From positions 1 to 46,991 of the forward strand of contig NZ_JRGK01000053.1 in NCBI RefSeq assembly GCF_000764645.1: a stretch of 46,991 nucleotides of DNA. The letters run 5' to 3'. The DNA comes from Aeromonas finlandensis (GTDB lineage: Bacteria > Pseudomonadota > Gammaproteobacteria > Enterobacterales > Aeromonadaceae). The notes under the pieces are model-generated. The model saw only the letters and a program-made list of their open reading frames with translations, was not told where the DNA came from and did no database searches. How positions within the stretch are numbered: the stretch's first letter is position 1; every line of letters starts with the position of its first letter. The translations under genes were made by a program, and so were the position numbers. Below are positions 19,447-27,917 of this stretch, piece by piece.

Positions 19447-19716
19447 TTACCCTTGGCGGTCGTGGCGCGCCTGATTGCGCTCCAGGATCATCGGGATCAT
19501 GGCGGCAAATGCGGGATCGGCAGGAACACCATGACCCATGCACCATTTGAACAGATCCGGATCGTCGCTCGCCAGCAGGCGGATAAAGGTCTGCTGATCG
19601 GCGTCGCTCAGGGAATCGAACTCGTGTTCGAAAAAGGGCATAAAGATCACATCCAGCTCGAGCATGCCGCGACGGCAGGCCCACTTCAGGCGGGATTTTT
19701 CAACTGGGCTCAACAT
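19447..19716 (-). CDS. sdhE: SdhE, flavinylation factor for succinate dehydrogenase
   Basis: 89 residues, a five-helix protein. The conserved RGxxE motif is present in RRGMLELD, followed by [13 protein letters not shown] and [13 protein letters not shown]. SdhE promotes covalent attachment of FAD to SdhA (and FrdA). AAGGAGAG sits well before the ATG at 19716; a longer frame upstream lacks family similarity. ygfX starts 4 bases after its stop, so they are translated together. It is divergent from ygfZ, the arrangement also seen in E. coli. Confidence 0.95.
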   Translation of the reverse strand: MLSPVEKSRLKWACRRGMLELDVIFMPFFEHEFDSLSDADQQTFIRLLASDDPDLFKWCMGHGVPADPAFAAMIPMILERNQARHDRQG

Positions 19717-19827
19717 GGCACTCTCCTTACAAAGACCGGGGGATGGTACCAGCTGGATTTTCCGGCTGACAAACATTAGTTACGTCTTTACCATGCAGCT
19801 CACATACTTTCTCTCTGGAATACCATC

Positions 19828-20736
19828 GTGAGCCTGCAACCACCTGTTTTTCCTGCCGAGCCGACCCGCTTCCTCCTGACCAAGCTGGCCATCACCCGTA
19901 TCAGCGGCGAGGATCGCGCCAAATATCTGCAAGGTCAGGTCACCTGTGATGTCAACGCCCTGCAACCGGGGCAACAGACCCCGGGTGGCCACTGTGATCC
20001 CAAGGGCAAGCTGTGGAGCAATTTCCGCCTGCTCTGCCTCGACGACAGCCTGCTGCTGCTGACCAGCCCCTCGGTTCTGGAGCGCCAGCTGCCGGAGCTG
20101 AAGAAATTTGCCGTCTTCTCCAAGGTCGAGATCGCCGCCGATGAGCGCCACGCCACCGGGATCGCCGGTGCGGGCAGCGATGGGTGGATCGCCGCGCAGT
20201 TTGGCCTTGCGCAGAGCGGTCTCATCGACGGCGGCATGGTGGTGAAGATCGAACAGGATCGCTGGCTGCTGGTAAGCAATCAACAAGCCGACGCCCTGCC
20301 GCAGGGTGACGAGTCACTCTGGTGGGGATTCGACATCAAGGCGGGTCTGCCGCACATGGAAGCGGTGCATCAGGGGGAGTTCATCCCGCAGATGCTCAAC
20401 CTGCAGGCGCTGGATGGCATCTGCTTCAACAAGGGTTGCTACATGGGGCAGGAGACGGTAGCCCGCGCCAAGTATCGCGGGGCCAACAACCGCGCCCTGT
20501 TCCTGCTGGCGGGCACCACTGGCGCGCCGGTCGCCAGCGGCGATACCCTGGAGCTGCAACTGGGTGACAACTGGCGCCGCAGCGGCATGGTGCTCAACGC
20601 CTGGCAACAGGCCGGGCAGGTGTGGCTCACCGCCGTGCTGCCGAAAGATACCGAGGCTGACGCCCAATTCCGCCTCAAGCAGGACGAAGGCTCCCGCCTC
20701 ACCCTGCAACCCCTGCCTTACGCACTGACCGAGTAA
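19828..20736 (+). CDS. ygfZ: YgfZ, folate-binding Fe-S cluster/tRNA modification factor
   Basis: 302 residues of the GcvT-like/YgfZ family. The signature K-G-C-Y-x-G-Q-E is at 202-209 with the conserved Cys204, followed by VARAKYRGANNRALFLL. The N-terminal half has the YLQGQVTCDV and GHCDPKGKLWSNFRL segments. YgfZ supports assembly or repair of some Fe-S enzymes, including the tRNA methylthiotransferase MiaB, and binds tetrahydrofolate. The GTG start has GGA 8 bases upstream. It converges on the LysR gene with only six bases between the stop codons. Confidence 0.95.
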   Translation: MSLQPPVFPAEPTRFLLTKLAITRISGEDRAKYLQGQVTCDVNALQPGQQTPGGHCDPKGKLWSNFRLLCLDDSLLLLTSPSVLERQLPELKKFAVFSKVEIAADERHATGIAGAGSDGWIAAQFGLAQSGLIDGGMVVKIEQDRWLLVSNQQADALPQGDESLWWGFDIKAGLPHMEAVHQGEFIPQMLNLQALDGICFNKGCYMGQETVARAKYRGANNRALFLLAGTTGAPVASGDTLELQLGDNWRRSGMVLNAWQQAGQVWLTAVLPKDTEADAQFRLKQDEGSRLTLQPLPYALTE

Positions 20737-20742
20737 GGTCGG

Positions 20743-21624
20743 CTAGCGAGGCACGCGCGCCAGCAGTGCCTCCTTCAGCCAGCGCCCCGCCTGCCCCAGC
20801 GGGTGGGCGCGATGCCACTGCAGCTCCAGCGCCAACGCGTGGCTGGCGATAAAGTCCGGCTCCAGCACCACTACTTCGCCCCGCGCCAGCGGCTGATGCA
20901 GCAGAAATGCCGGAATGGCGGACCAGCCAAGGCCCCGCTTGACCAGCTCCAGCACCCCGAGATCCCCCTCGACCCACCACACCTGAGCCGAGATGCGAAA
21001 ACGCTGGCGCTCGCTCCCTTCCCGTCGGCCGGTCACCATCAGCTGGCGCGCCCCCTGCAGATCGACCTCCCGCAGCGGCTGCTTGCGGGCCAGCGGATGA
21101 TCCGGTGACACCACCAGTGGCATGGCCACCTCCCCCAGCGAACGGGCGACAATCTCCCGTTGGGGATGGGCCTGCCGGTAGGTGATGCCGAGCTGGGCGC
21201 GGCCGCTCATCAGCATCTCGGTTACATCCTCCATCAGCGGAAAGAGCAGCTCCAGCTCCACGGTCGGGAAGCGGGTGGCAAACTCCTCCAGCAGGGCGCC
21301 GAGCCAGGGGAGGTGGGAGTCATCATCGATAGCCAGGGTGAGGCGCGTCTCCACCCCGGCCGCCAGCTCCCCGGCAATGGATTGAAGCCGTTCACTTTGC
21401 GCCAGCAGGATCCCTGCCTCCTGTACCATGCGGGCCCCCGCCTCCGTCAGCTGCGGATAGCGTCCGCTGCGGTCAAACAGGGTGAGTCCCAGATCGATCT
21501 CCAGATTGGCGATGGCGCTGCTCACCACCGACTGCGCCTTGCCCAGCTTGCGAGCGGCGGCGGAAAACGAGCCGGTTTCGGCGGCGGCCAACAAGATTTT
21601 GAGTGGTTCCAGTGACGGATTCAT
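20743..21624 (-). CDS. LysR-type regulator, divergent from the PACE gene
   Basis: 293 residues. The winged helix-turn-helix at about 5-62 (ETGSFSAAARKLGKAQSVVS, FDRSGRYPQLTEAG) is typical LysR. The periplasmic-binding-protein-like effector domain covers about 88-290. The regulator is transcribed away from a PACE efflux gene, like aceR opposite aceI in Acinetobacter, so it is probably the activator or repressor of that pump. Two inverted repeats lie in the shared region. An ATG six codons upstream (21642) is an alternative start. The ligand cannot be deduced. Confidence 0.88.
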   Translation of the reverse strand: MNPSLEPLKILLAAAETGSFSAAARKLGKAQSVVSSAIANLEIDLGLTLFDRSGRYPQLTEAGARMVQEAGILLAQSERLQSIAGELAAGVETRLTLAIDDDSHLPWLGALLEEFATRFPTVELELLFPLMEDVTEMLMSGRAQLGITYRQAHPQREIVARSLGEVAMPLVVSPDHPLARKQPLREVDLQGARQLMVTGRREGSERQRFRISAQVWWVEGDLGVLELVKRGLGWSAIPAFLLHQPLARGEVVVLEPDFIASHALALELQWHRAHPLGQAGRWLKEALLARVPR

Positions 21625-21665
21625 CCTGTCTATCCCCTGCATGGGCCCGGGCGCGGGCGTTATCC

Positions 21666-21684
21666 ATCTATTTTAGCGATAGAT
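21666..21684. promoter_or_regulatory. Operator-like inverted repeat 1 (LysR/PACE gap)
   Basis: ATCTAT and ATAGAT flank a 7-base spacer, which fits the T-N11-A shape of LysR boxes. It lies 42 bases before the LysR start. Confidence 0.55.
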
Positions 21685-21696
21685 ACCAACGTGAAG

Positions 21697-21716
21697 CTAT
21701 CGCAAAAAGGCGATAG
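21697..21716. promoter_or_regulatory. Operator-like inverted repeat 2 (LysR/PACE gap)
   Basis: CTATCGC and GCGATAG form a perfect 7-bp inverted repeat with a 6-base spacer. The half-site GCGATAGAT also occurs in repeat 1, which suggests one protein binds both. It lies 46 bases before the PACE start. Confidence 0.6.
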
Positions 21717-21761
21717 ATTGGCGCTGTTATCTGTCAACACATCTGCGAAAGAGAGTGATTT

Positions 21762-22187
21762 ATGCGTACCCGTAACGACCGTATCCGCCAAGCCATCGGC
21801 TTTGAACTGATTGGCCTGTTCATCGCCGCCCCGCTGGCCAGCTGGGCCACCGGCATCCATCTCAGCCATATGGGACCGCTGGCGATCTTCTTCTCGCTGC
21901 TGGCTACCGCCTGGAACTACGTCTACAACGTCGGGGTCGACAAACTGCTGCTCAAATATCAGGGCCATACCCACAAGACCCTGTGGCAACGGGTGCTCCA
22001 TGCCATTGGTTTCGAAGGGGGATTACTGCTGGCCGCCATGCCAATCATGTCTCTGTGGCTTGGCATTACGCTGCTGGAAGCCTTCTTCCTGGATCTGGGC
22101 TTTGCGATCTTCTATCTGATCTATGCCTTCTTCTACAACCTGAGCTACGACAAGATATTCCCCATCCCCCGCATCGTTACACAATAA
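21762..22187 (+). CDS. PACE family efflux transporter
   Basis: 141 residues with four membrane helices in two similar halves. Each half has the conserved start and end of the bacterial transmembrane pair domain: RIRQAIGFELIGLF with TAWNYVYNVGVDKLL in the first, and RVLHAIGFEGGLLL with YAFFYNLSYDKIF in the second. Glu in the first helix (GFELIG) matches the acidic residue needed for transport in AceI. PACE proteins use the proton gradient to expel compounds such as chlorhexidine, acriflavine or short diamines; the substrate here is unknown. It is probably controlled by the divergent LysR gene. The Shine-Dalgarno is modest (GAGAG). Confidence 0.92.
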   Translation: MRTRNDRIRQAIGFELIGLFIAAPLASWATGIHLSHMGPLAIFFSLLATAWNYVYNVGVDKLLLKYQGHTHKTLWQRVLHAIGFEGGLLLAAMPIMSLWLGITLLEAFFLDLGFAIFYLIYAFFYNLSYDKIFPIPRIVTQ

Positions 22188-22308
22188 GTGACGCAAGTAA
22201 GGGCACGGCAGAGTGCTTTGTGTTGAAGGCCTGAGCTGAAGATGTGGAGTGGAAGAGGTTGGCTTGCAGACGCCTGGCTTAAAAGATTAATAGCGAGCGT
22301 TAAAAGCA

Positions 22309-22339
22309 CGGCACCATCATGACAGACATGATGGTGCCG
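22309..22339 (-). terminator. Hairpin downstream of the 118-residue unknown gene
   Basis: A perfect 13-bp stem (CGGCACCATCATG and its complement) with a 5-base loop. On the minus strand TGCTTTTAA follows, so it most likely ends transcription of the gene at 22403-22759. It may also serve the PACE transcript. The rest of 22188-22402 shows no gene. Confidence 0.65.
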
Positions 22340-22402
22340 CAAGAGGGGTCAGCGGGGGCAGGCCGGCTGATTCAGAGGTAAGGATTCAGACCTGCCCGTC
22401 AC

Positions 22403-22759
22403 TCAGGCCTGGGCCTTGAGCTCTTCGCCGCTCTCATCGGCAGCGGCAGCCTCTTCAGGCTGGGCCTGGGCGGCCTGCAGTGCGTCCAGTTCGCTCTGAT
22501 AATCGCTCAGGATCTGCTGGGCAACCGCCATATCCCCCTTGTGCTTGCGCTCGAACAGATGGTGCTGCACCACGCCGTTGAGATACTCCACCGTGATGGG
22601 CTGCTCCAGGGTGGCCATCAGCTCCTCTTTCTCCAGCTCGGCATTGATTTCATCGGCGGTAGTGCGCAGCAGCCCGGCCAATTGAACCAACATGCGGCGC
22701 TCACCTTCGCGCAGCAGGCTCAACATGCGGTTTCTCTGCTGCTCATTCTGTTGGGTCAT
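22403..22759 (-). CDS. Small helical protein of unknown function
   Basis: 118 residues, not recognised. The N-terminal two thirds look helical and charged (QQRNRMLSLLREGERRMLVQLAGLL, VQHHLFERKHKGDM). The last ~25 residues are rich in Ala, Gln and Glu and probably disordered. There is no signal peptide or membrane segment, so it is likely cytoplasmic. GGAAATGT before the ATG at 22759 supports that start; a nine-residue in-frame extension upstream lacks a ribosome-binding site. It is divergent from cutA and ends at a strong hairpin. Codon use matches the neighbours, so it is probably a genuine resident gene. Confidence 0.75.
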   Translation of the reverse strand: MTQQNEQQRNRMLSLLREGERRMLVQLAGLLRTTADEINAELEKEELMATLEQPITVEYLNGVVQHHLFERKHKGDMAVAQQILSDYQSELDALQAAQAQPEEAAAADESGEELKAQA

Positions 22760-22991
22760 ACATTTCCTTACGTCAATTGGGAACAAGCCCGCTCATTCTG
22801 CCCTGTCCCTCCGATAGCGTCTATCTCATGCCCCCTACTAATTTTTGGCGCTGGCTCACAAATGGCGACAGATGCTATTTGAAGCGGCTCTGGGGTATAG
22901 TAGCCGCTGATTTTCGGGCGCGTTTTCCACACTCATCTTCAACGTTCGCGTTGCCCGCCCGGTTTACCCCAACGAGGTGAAGATCCGCTTT

Positions 22992-23309
22992 ATGACCGAC
23001 GCCATTGTGGTGCTCTGCACCTGCCCAGATCAAACCAGTGCCGACCTCCTCTGCGAACAGCTGCTGAACCAGCGGTTGGCCGCCTGCATCAATCAGCTGC
23101 CGGGGGTCACCTCCGTCTATCGCTGGCAAGGCAAGGTGGAGCGCGCCACCGAGATCCAGCTCATCATCAAATCCCGCCAGCCGCTCTTTGCCGAGCTGCA
23201 AGCATGCATTCAAGCCCATCACCCCTATGAGGTGCCCGAGCTGCTGGCCCTGCCGGTGAGTGCCGGGCTGCCCGCCTACCTCGACTGGCTGAACGGGGAG
23301 ACCTCATGA
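22992..23309 (+). CDS. cutA: CutA, divalent-cation tolerance protein
   Basis: 105 residues with the trimeric CutA fold. Recognisable parts are AIVVLCTCPDQ, ADLLCEQLLNQRLAACIN, GVTSVYRWQGKVE, QLIIKSR and HPYEVPELLALPV. CutA was linked to copper tolerance in E. coli, though its direct role is unclear and part of that phenotype came from the neighbouring dsbD. A GTG at 22977 is possible, but it overlaps the GAGG ribosome-binding site, so the ATG at 22992 is preferred. The stop overlaps the dsbD start by 4 bases, so the two are co-translated, the same order as in E. coli. Confidence 0.94.
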   Translation: MTDAIVVLCTCPDQTSADLLCEQLLNQRLAACINQLPGVTSVYRWQGKVERATEIQLIIKSRQPLFAELQACIQAHHPYEVPELLALPVSAGLPAYLDWLNGETS

Positions 23310-25096
23310 CATTCACCCGCTTGCTCTCTCCCCTGCTGCTGATCTGTGCCCTGCTGATGACAGCGGTGGGCAGCGCCCCTGCTCACGCCAGCGGCGCCGA
23401 TCTGCTCAGCTCGCTGGGCATTGAAGCCAACGCCAAACCCAAATTTTTGCAGGTCGATGAAGCCTTTCAGATCGAGAGCGAACAGCGCGGCGATCAGCTG
23501 CAGCTGACCCTCCACATCGCCGACGACTACTACCTCTATCGCCACAGCATGCGCTTCAAGGGAAACAACCTCACCTTCAGCGAGCCAACCCTGCCGGAAG
23601 GAAGCGAGCACGAGGATGACTTCTTCGGCAAGACCCGGGTTTACTACCAGCAGGTCAGCATCACGGTGCCGCTAAAGGAGGTGGGGGAAAACGCCACCCT
23701 GCGGGTTCGCTATCAGGGCTGTACCGACGGCCTCTGCTACCCGCCGACCGACAAACTGATTGATGTGGCCCCGCTGGTCACGGTAACCACAGCGTCCACT
23801 GCTGAAACGGCACAAAGCGTCGCACCAGTGAGCCAGCAGGATCAGCTGGCCGCCGCCCTCGGCCATCAGGGGTTCTGGCTCAGCATCGTCGCCTTCTTCG
23901 CGCTCGGGCTGGGGCTCGCCTTCACCCCCTGCGTCTTCCCCATGTACCCCATTCTGACCGGCATCATCGCCGGTGCCGGTCATCGCCTCTCCACCGGTCG
24001 CGCCTTCCTGCTCTCCCTGGTCTATGTGCAGGGGATGGCAGTCACCTACACCTTGCTGGGGCTGGTAGTTGCCTCGGCAGGTCTGAAATTCCAGGCGGCG
24101 CTGCAACACCCCTATGTGCTGATCGGCCTCTCGGTGATGTTCGTGCTGCTAGCCCTCTCCATGTTCGGGCTCTACACCCTGCAACTGCCAAGCAGCCTGC
24201 AAACCCGCCTCTCCGGTCTCTCCAACCGCCAACAGGGCGGCTCGGTCGCCGGGGTCGCCATCATGGGGATGATCTCCGGGCTGGTCTGCTCACCCTGTAC
24301 CACAGCGCCGCTTTCGGGGGCCCTCATCTACGTGGCCCAAAGCGGCGATCTCTGGCTTGGCGGCGCGGCGCTCTATGCGCTGTCGCTCGGGATGGGGCTG
24401 CCACTGCTGCTGCTCGGCACCTCGGGGGGCAAGCTGCTGCCCAAGGCGGGCGCCTGGATGGATGTGATCAAGCAGCTGTTTGGTTTTGCGCTGCTGGCGG
24501 TGCCGATCCTGCTGCTGTCACGGCTCTGGAGCGATCAGCTTGCCACCCTCGCCTGGCTTGGCTGGGGGCTGCTGCTGTGCGGCTACCTCTATCACCACAA
24601 CCAGCACCAGCCCCACTCGGTGGCCAGAAGCCTGCGCGGCTTCGTACTGCTGCTGGCGATGATCAGCGCCGTGGTGGTGGGCAAGGATCTGCTGCAACCG
24701 CCCGCTACCGGCACCGTCACGGCAAATGCCAGCCAGAGCGCTCCGCAGTTTGTCCGCATCAAGACGCTGGATGATCTCAAGGTGCAACTGGCCGCCGCCC
24801 ACGGCAAGCCGGTGCTGCTCGACCTCTACGCCGACTGGTGCGTCGCCTGCAAGGAGTTCGAGCACAAGACCTTCAGTGACCCCGCCGTGCGGGAGCGCTT
24901 TAGCCAGATGGTGCTGCTGCAGGCGGATGTCACCGCCAACGACGATGCCGGTATCGAGTTGCTCAACAGCCTCAACGTGCTGGGATTGCCGACCCTCATC
25001 TTCTTCGACCGCGAGGGCCAGGAGCTGACAGGGCAGCGGGTCACCGGCTTTATGGGGCCGACCGAGTTTCTGGGCAAGCTTGATCAGCTACGCTGA
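23306..25096 (+). CDS. dsbD: DsbD, thiol:disulfide interchange protein
   Basis: 596 residues in the three-domain layout. A signal peptide ends near residue 28 (APAHA). The periplasmic alpha domain has a cysteine pair in YQGCTDGLCYPP. The central part has eight membrane helices with redox cysteines in FTPCVFPMYP and GLVCSPCTTAPL. The C-terminal thioredoxin-like gamma domain has WCVAC. DsbD carries electrons from cytoplasmic thioredoxin to periplasmic DsbC, DsbG and CcmG. All six expected cysteines are present. It overlaps cutA by 4 bases. Confidence 0.97.
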   Translation: MTFTRLLSPLLLICALLMTAVGSAPAHASGADLLSSLGIEANAKPKFLQVDEAFQIESEQRGDQLQLTLHIADDYYLYRHSMRFKGNNLTFSEPTLPEGSEHEDDFFGKTRVYYQQVSITVPLKEVGENATLRVRYQGCTDGLCYPPTDKLIDVAPLVTVTTASTAETAQSVAPVSQQDQLAAALGHQGFWLSIVAFFALGLGLAFTPCVFPMYPILTGIIAGAGHRLSTGRAFLLSLVYVQGMAVTYTLLGLVVASAGLKFQAALQHPYVLIGLSVMFVLLALSMFGLYTLQLPSSLQTRLSGLSNRQQGGSVAGVAIMGMISGLVCSPCTTAPLSGALIYVAQSGDLWLGGAALYALSLGMGLPLLLLGTSGGKLLPKAGAWMDVIKQLFGFALLAVPILLLSRLWSDQLATLAWLGWGLLLCGYLYHHNQHQPHSVARSLRGFVLLLAMISAVVVGKDLLQPPATGTVTANASQSAPQFVRIKTLDDLKVQLAAAHGKPVLLDLYADWCVACKEFEHKTFSDPAVRERFSQMVLLQADVTANDDAGIELLNSLNVLGLPTLIFFDREGQELTGQRVTGFMGPTEFLGKLDQLR

Positions 25097-25228
25097 CCAG
25101 CGGCGCCCCTTGTCGGCAGACAGGGGCCGCCTTATGCGTTACGCGCTGATTTTTCTGGCAATCCCTTGTATATGACCGGCAGCATGGCAAAATTTGCCCT
25201 TCGATTGTCTCGCCCGTCCGGAGTTTTG

Positions 25229-25642
25229 ATGAAAAAGTGGTTCATCCCCCTGCTAGCCCTCTGGCTCTATGGCTGCAGTGCAGGACCCGGTGAAGAGGAT
25301 ATCCGGCAACAGGTCACCGCCAGGCTGCTGGCCGAGACAGACGCCAACCTGTTCGAGATCAGCGACTTCACCATCCTCGGCAAGGAGGAGCGGATGGAGG
25401 GGGTCTATCTGGTCAAGGTGAGCTACCAGCTCCACTTCAAGCAGGGGCTGGACCAACTGCAAGTGCTGCACGACGAGGATCTGGTCTACGACCGGGTCGG
25501 CCCCTTCCAGCAGGAGATGGGACTGATGGAGCTCGAGCGCAAATATGGCGAGTTCGAGGAAGGTCAGGTGCTGCCACAAGAAGCAGAGGTGTGGATGATG
25601 AAGGGCGAACAGGGGTGGCGACTGGCCGAACCGGCCCAATAA
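25229..25642 (+). CDS. Small lipoprotein of unknown function
   Basis: 137 residues. The N-terminus is a lipoprotein signal: MKKWF, a hydrophobic stretch, and the lipobox LYGC with the lipidated Cys at 16. Ser-Ala-Gly after the Cys (no Asp at +2) suggests sorting to the outer membrane. The remaining ~120 residues look like one small alpha/beta domain and are strongly acidic. GGAG lies 5 bases before the ATG at 25229; a longer frame upstream lacks a signal. I do not recognise a family. It is 132 bases after dsbD, so co-transcription with cutA-dsbD is possible but unproven. Confidence 0.85.
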   Translation: MKKWFIPLLALWLYGCSAGPGEEDIRQQVTARLLAETDANLFEISDFTILGKEERMEGVYLVKVSYQLHFKQGLDQLQVLHDEDLVYDRVGPFQQEMGLMELERKYGEFEEGQVLPQEAEVWMMKGEQGWRLAEPAQ

Positions 25643-25696
25643 AGGACTGCCCGGCCCTCACTCTCTGCAACAACAGATCTGCCGTTGCCAGCCAGC

Positions 25697-26284
25697 TCAG
25701 ACCTGGGTATCAACCCGATACCCTTTTCGATCAGCGGGTTCGCTCGGCAGCTTGCTGGCCAACCCTGACAGCACCTCTTTGAGGGTGACCCCACTTTCTG
25801 CCGCACCGCTGCTCTCCAGCAGCTTGGTCAGCTGACTCTGCAATGGGCTCACCGCTTCGCCCCCTTTCCCTTGCCCACTCTCTGTTCCCTGCCCGCCCGG
25901 CTGATCCAGCGTGCCCAGCAGGCGCACCAGATCCCGCTTGAGCGGGCTTTCGCTGTGGTCGGCGAGGGCAAGCTTGCGCTGTTCCTGCGCTTGCTGCTGT
26001 TGTTGCTGCTGCAACGCCAGCTGTTGCTCTTGCTGCTGTTGCAGGGAGCCCATCATGGTGTTGATGAACGCCTCCAGCGAATCCCTGATAGAGATGCTGC
26101 TCCCGCCGCGGCCCTCCCCCTTCGGCGACAGCCCGAGAGTGGTCAGCACAGCGCCAAGGTCACGCACCATCCGGCTGTCACCGCTCGCCGACGGCATGAC
26201 CCTCTCCGCCGCCTGCGCAGCGGGAGATCCTTGCCGTTGCGCCAGCGGGCTGAGCCCGCCTGACGCGACCACATTCATCTCCAT
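25697..26284 (-). CDS. Gln-rich protein of unknown function
   Basis: 195 residues, not recognised. The centre (about 93-118) is dominated by glutamine, with runs of four and seven Q, and is probably coiled coil. The flanks are Ser/Gly/Ala-rich and carry two short helical segments of similar type (LKRDLVRLLGTL and SQLTKLLESSG). No signal peptide or membrane helix is seen. GGAGGG lies 5 bases before the ATG at 26284; a second ATG two codons later is possible. The Q tract is encoded by mixed CAG/CAA codons and is trinucleotide-repeat-like, so its length may vary between strains. It is not clearly linked to its neighbours. Confidence 0.65.
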   Translation of the reverse strand: MEMNVVASGGLSPLAQRQGSPAAQAAERVMPSASGDSRMVRDLGAVLTTLGLSPKGEGRGGSSISIRDSLEAFINTMMGSLQQQQEQQLALQQQQQQQAQEQRKLALADHSESPLKRDLVRLLGTLDQPGGQGTESGQGKGGEAVSPLQSQLTKLLESSGAAESGVTLKEVLSGLASKLPSEPADRKGYRVDTQV

Positions 26285-26473
26285 CTCAGCCCTCCTCTCT
26301 CCCCACCCTCGGCCCTTTTTCGGCAAGTATTCCGGCAAACAGGCACACCCTTGCCCCCTTGGCAGAGAACTTCCCTCACACCTAAAAGATAGTTTCTGGT
26401 CGGAAAACGTGGCGATAACGCGTTTTTTGGTCTATCAGGCCGTGCGCTAGTACTGTGCCGCTATAACCAAGGG

Positions 26474-26497
26474 CTGGCGGGGCGCAACACCCGCCAG
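26474..26497 (-). terminator. Hairpin downstream of the PuuB-like gene
   Basis: A perfect 8-bp GC stem (CTGGCGGG and CCCGCCAG) with an 8-base loop lies just past the stop codon at 26505. The minus strand continues with CCCTTGG, so there is no U-tract. It may be a weak or factor-dependent terminator. Confidence 0.4.
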
Positions 26498-26504
26498 TGC
26501 GGGG

Positions 26505-27809
26505 TCAGAAGATATCCTTCATCCGGTGCCACAGCATTCCCAGTGCCAGCAGCGGGGAGCGCAGCGCCGGGCCGCCGGGGAAGGTGATATGGGGCACGCT
26601 GGCAAAGAGATCGAAACCCCGGCTCTCGCCCCTGATCGCCTCGGCCACCAGCTTGCCTGCCATGTGGGTCGCGTTAAGACCATGACCAGAGTAGGCCTGG
26701 GCGTAGAGCACGTTGGGGTGTTCCTTGAGGCGGCCAATCTGCGGCAGCCGGTTGGCGCCGATCCCGATCATGCCCCCCCACTGAAACTCGATGGCGGTAC
26801 CAGCCAGCTCGGGGAAGACCCGCAGCAGCTTGGGCAACATAAAGGCCTTGATATCGTGGGGATCCCGGCCCGAATAGTTGCAGGCGCCGCCAAACAGCAG
26901 GCGGCCGTCGGCGGAGAGGCGGTAGTAGTCGAGGGCCACGTTCTGATCGCACACCGCCATGTTTTGCGGCAGCAACCGCTGGCGCAAGCGGCGATCCAGC
27001 ACCTCGGTGGCGAGGATGTAAGAACCGGCGGGCAGCACCTTACCCCCCAGATCGGGATTGAGGTCGTTGAGGTAGGCGTTGCAGCCGATCACCAGATAGT
27101 CGGCCGTGACCCGGCCGTGGGCGGTGGTCACTTCGACCTGCTTGCCGTAGTCGATATGGGTCACCCGAGAGTGTTCAAACAGGGAGACCCCGAGGCTGGC
27201 GGCGGCGCGCGCCTCGCCCAGCGCCAGATTGAGGGGATGCAGGTGGCCGGAGCCCATGTCGATGAGGCCGCCGATGTAGCGATCCGATCCCACCACGGTA
27301 TGGATATCTTCCCGCGGGACCAGTTTCAGCTCGTGCTCATACCCCAGACTCGCCAGATGGTCGAGATCCTCCTCGAAGCCAGCCAGATGACGCTGACGGG
27401 TCGCGAGGTCGCAGTAGCCCCAGGTGAGATCGCAATCGATATTGAAACGCTCGACCCGCTCGCGCACCAGCTGCACCGCCTCCAGCCCCATCAGATCCAG
27501 CTCGTGTACCCCTTGCTCGCCAATCCAGCGGGCAAACTGGCTGGTGTCGTGGCCGATACCGCGAATAAGCTGACCACCATTGCGCCCCGACGCCCCCCAG
27601 CCGATGCGATTGGCCTCCAGCAAGACGACCTTGTAACCGGCATCTGCCAGATTGATGGCAGTGTTGAGACCGGTAAAACCGCCGCCGATGATGCAGACAT
27701 CCGCCTTCAGCTCAGCTTCAAGTTCCGGCCACTGCTGTGGGTCGTTGCGGGTGGCCGCGTAGTAGGAGGCGACGTGCTCCTGATATCCGATGTGCTTTCC
27801 TGCCTGCAT
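26505..27809 (-). CDS. PuuB-like FAD-dependent oxidoreductase
   Basis: 434 residues of the DAO/glycine oxidase fold. The N-terminal FAD-binding motif is DVCIIGGGFTGLNTAINLADAG, followed by GASGRNGGQ. C-terminal contacts appear in YYRLSADGRLLFGG and YSGHGLNATHMAGKL. It resembles E. coli PuuB, which oxidises gamma-glutamylputrescine, and OrdL-type oxidases. Other puu genes are not adjacent, so another amine or amino acid substrate is possible. AGGA is 8 bases before the ATG at 27809; a second ATG 9 bases upstream overlaps this site. Confidence 0.85.
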   Translation of the reverse strand: MQAGKHIGYQEHVASYYAATRNDPQQWPELEAELKADVCIIGGGFTGLNTAINLADAGYKVVLLEANRIGWGASGRNGGQLIRGIGHDTSQFARWIGEQGVHELDLMGLEAVQLVRERVERFNIDCDLTWGYCDLATRQRHLAGFEEDLDHLASLGYEHELKLVPREDIHTVVGSDRYIGGLIDMGSGHLHPLNLALGEARAAASLGVSLFEHSRVTHIDYGKQVEVTTAHGRVTADYLVIGCNAYLNDLNPDLGGKVLPAGSYILATEVLDRRLRQRLLPQNMAVCDQNVALDYYRLSADGRLLFGGACNYSGRDPHDIKAFMLPKLLRVFPELAGTAIEFQWGGMIGIGANRLPQIGRLKEHPNVLYAQAYSGHGLNATHMAGKLVAEAIRGESRGFDLFASVPHITFPGGPALRSPLLALGMLWHRMKDIF

Positions 27810-27917
27810 ACTCAGCATCCTGCTTTGGTTGCAAATTGTTTAATAAAATAAGCAAACTTGTTTCGATAATACCCAGTTCCTTGGCCACTCACCAACCGGT
27901 GCGGATCACAGAAATGC

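Noticed and set aside
19035..19716. sdhE-ygfX considered as a toxin-antitoxin module
   Set aside because: That claim for the E. coli pair is disputed. SdhE is a flavinylation factor, and nothing here adds support for a toxin role.
25103..25128. GC-rich hairpin after dsbD considered as a terminator
   Set aside because: The stem has a bulge and is followed by CGCCTTATGCG with no T-run, so termination cannot be supported.
25970..26045. CAG/CAA-rich tract considered as a microsatellite outside genes
   Set aside because: It lies in frame within a minus-strand gene with a good ribosome-binding site, so it is treated as a Gln tract in a protein.
26526..27851. 441-codon plus-strand frame opposite the PuuB-like gene
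   Set aside because: Antisense shadow. The minus strand has FAD-binding and other family motifs.
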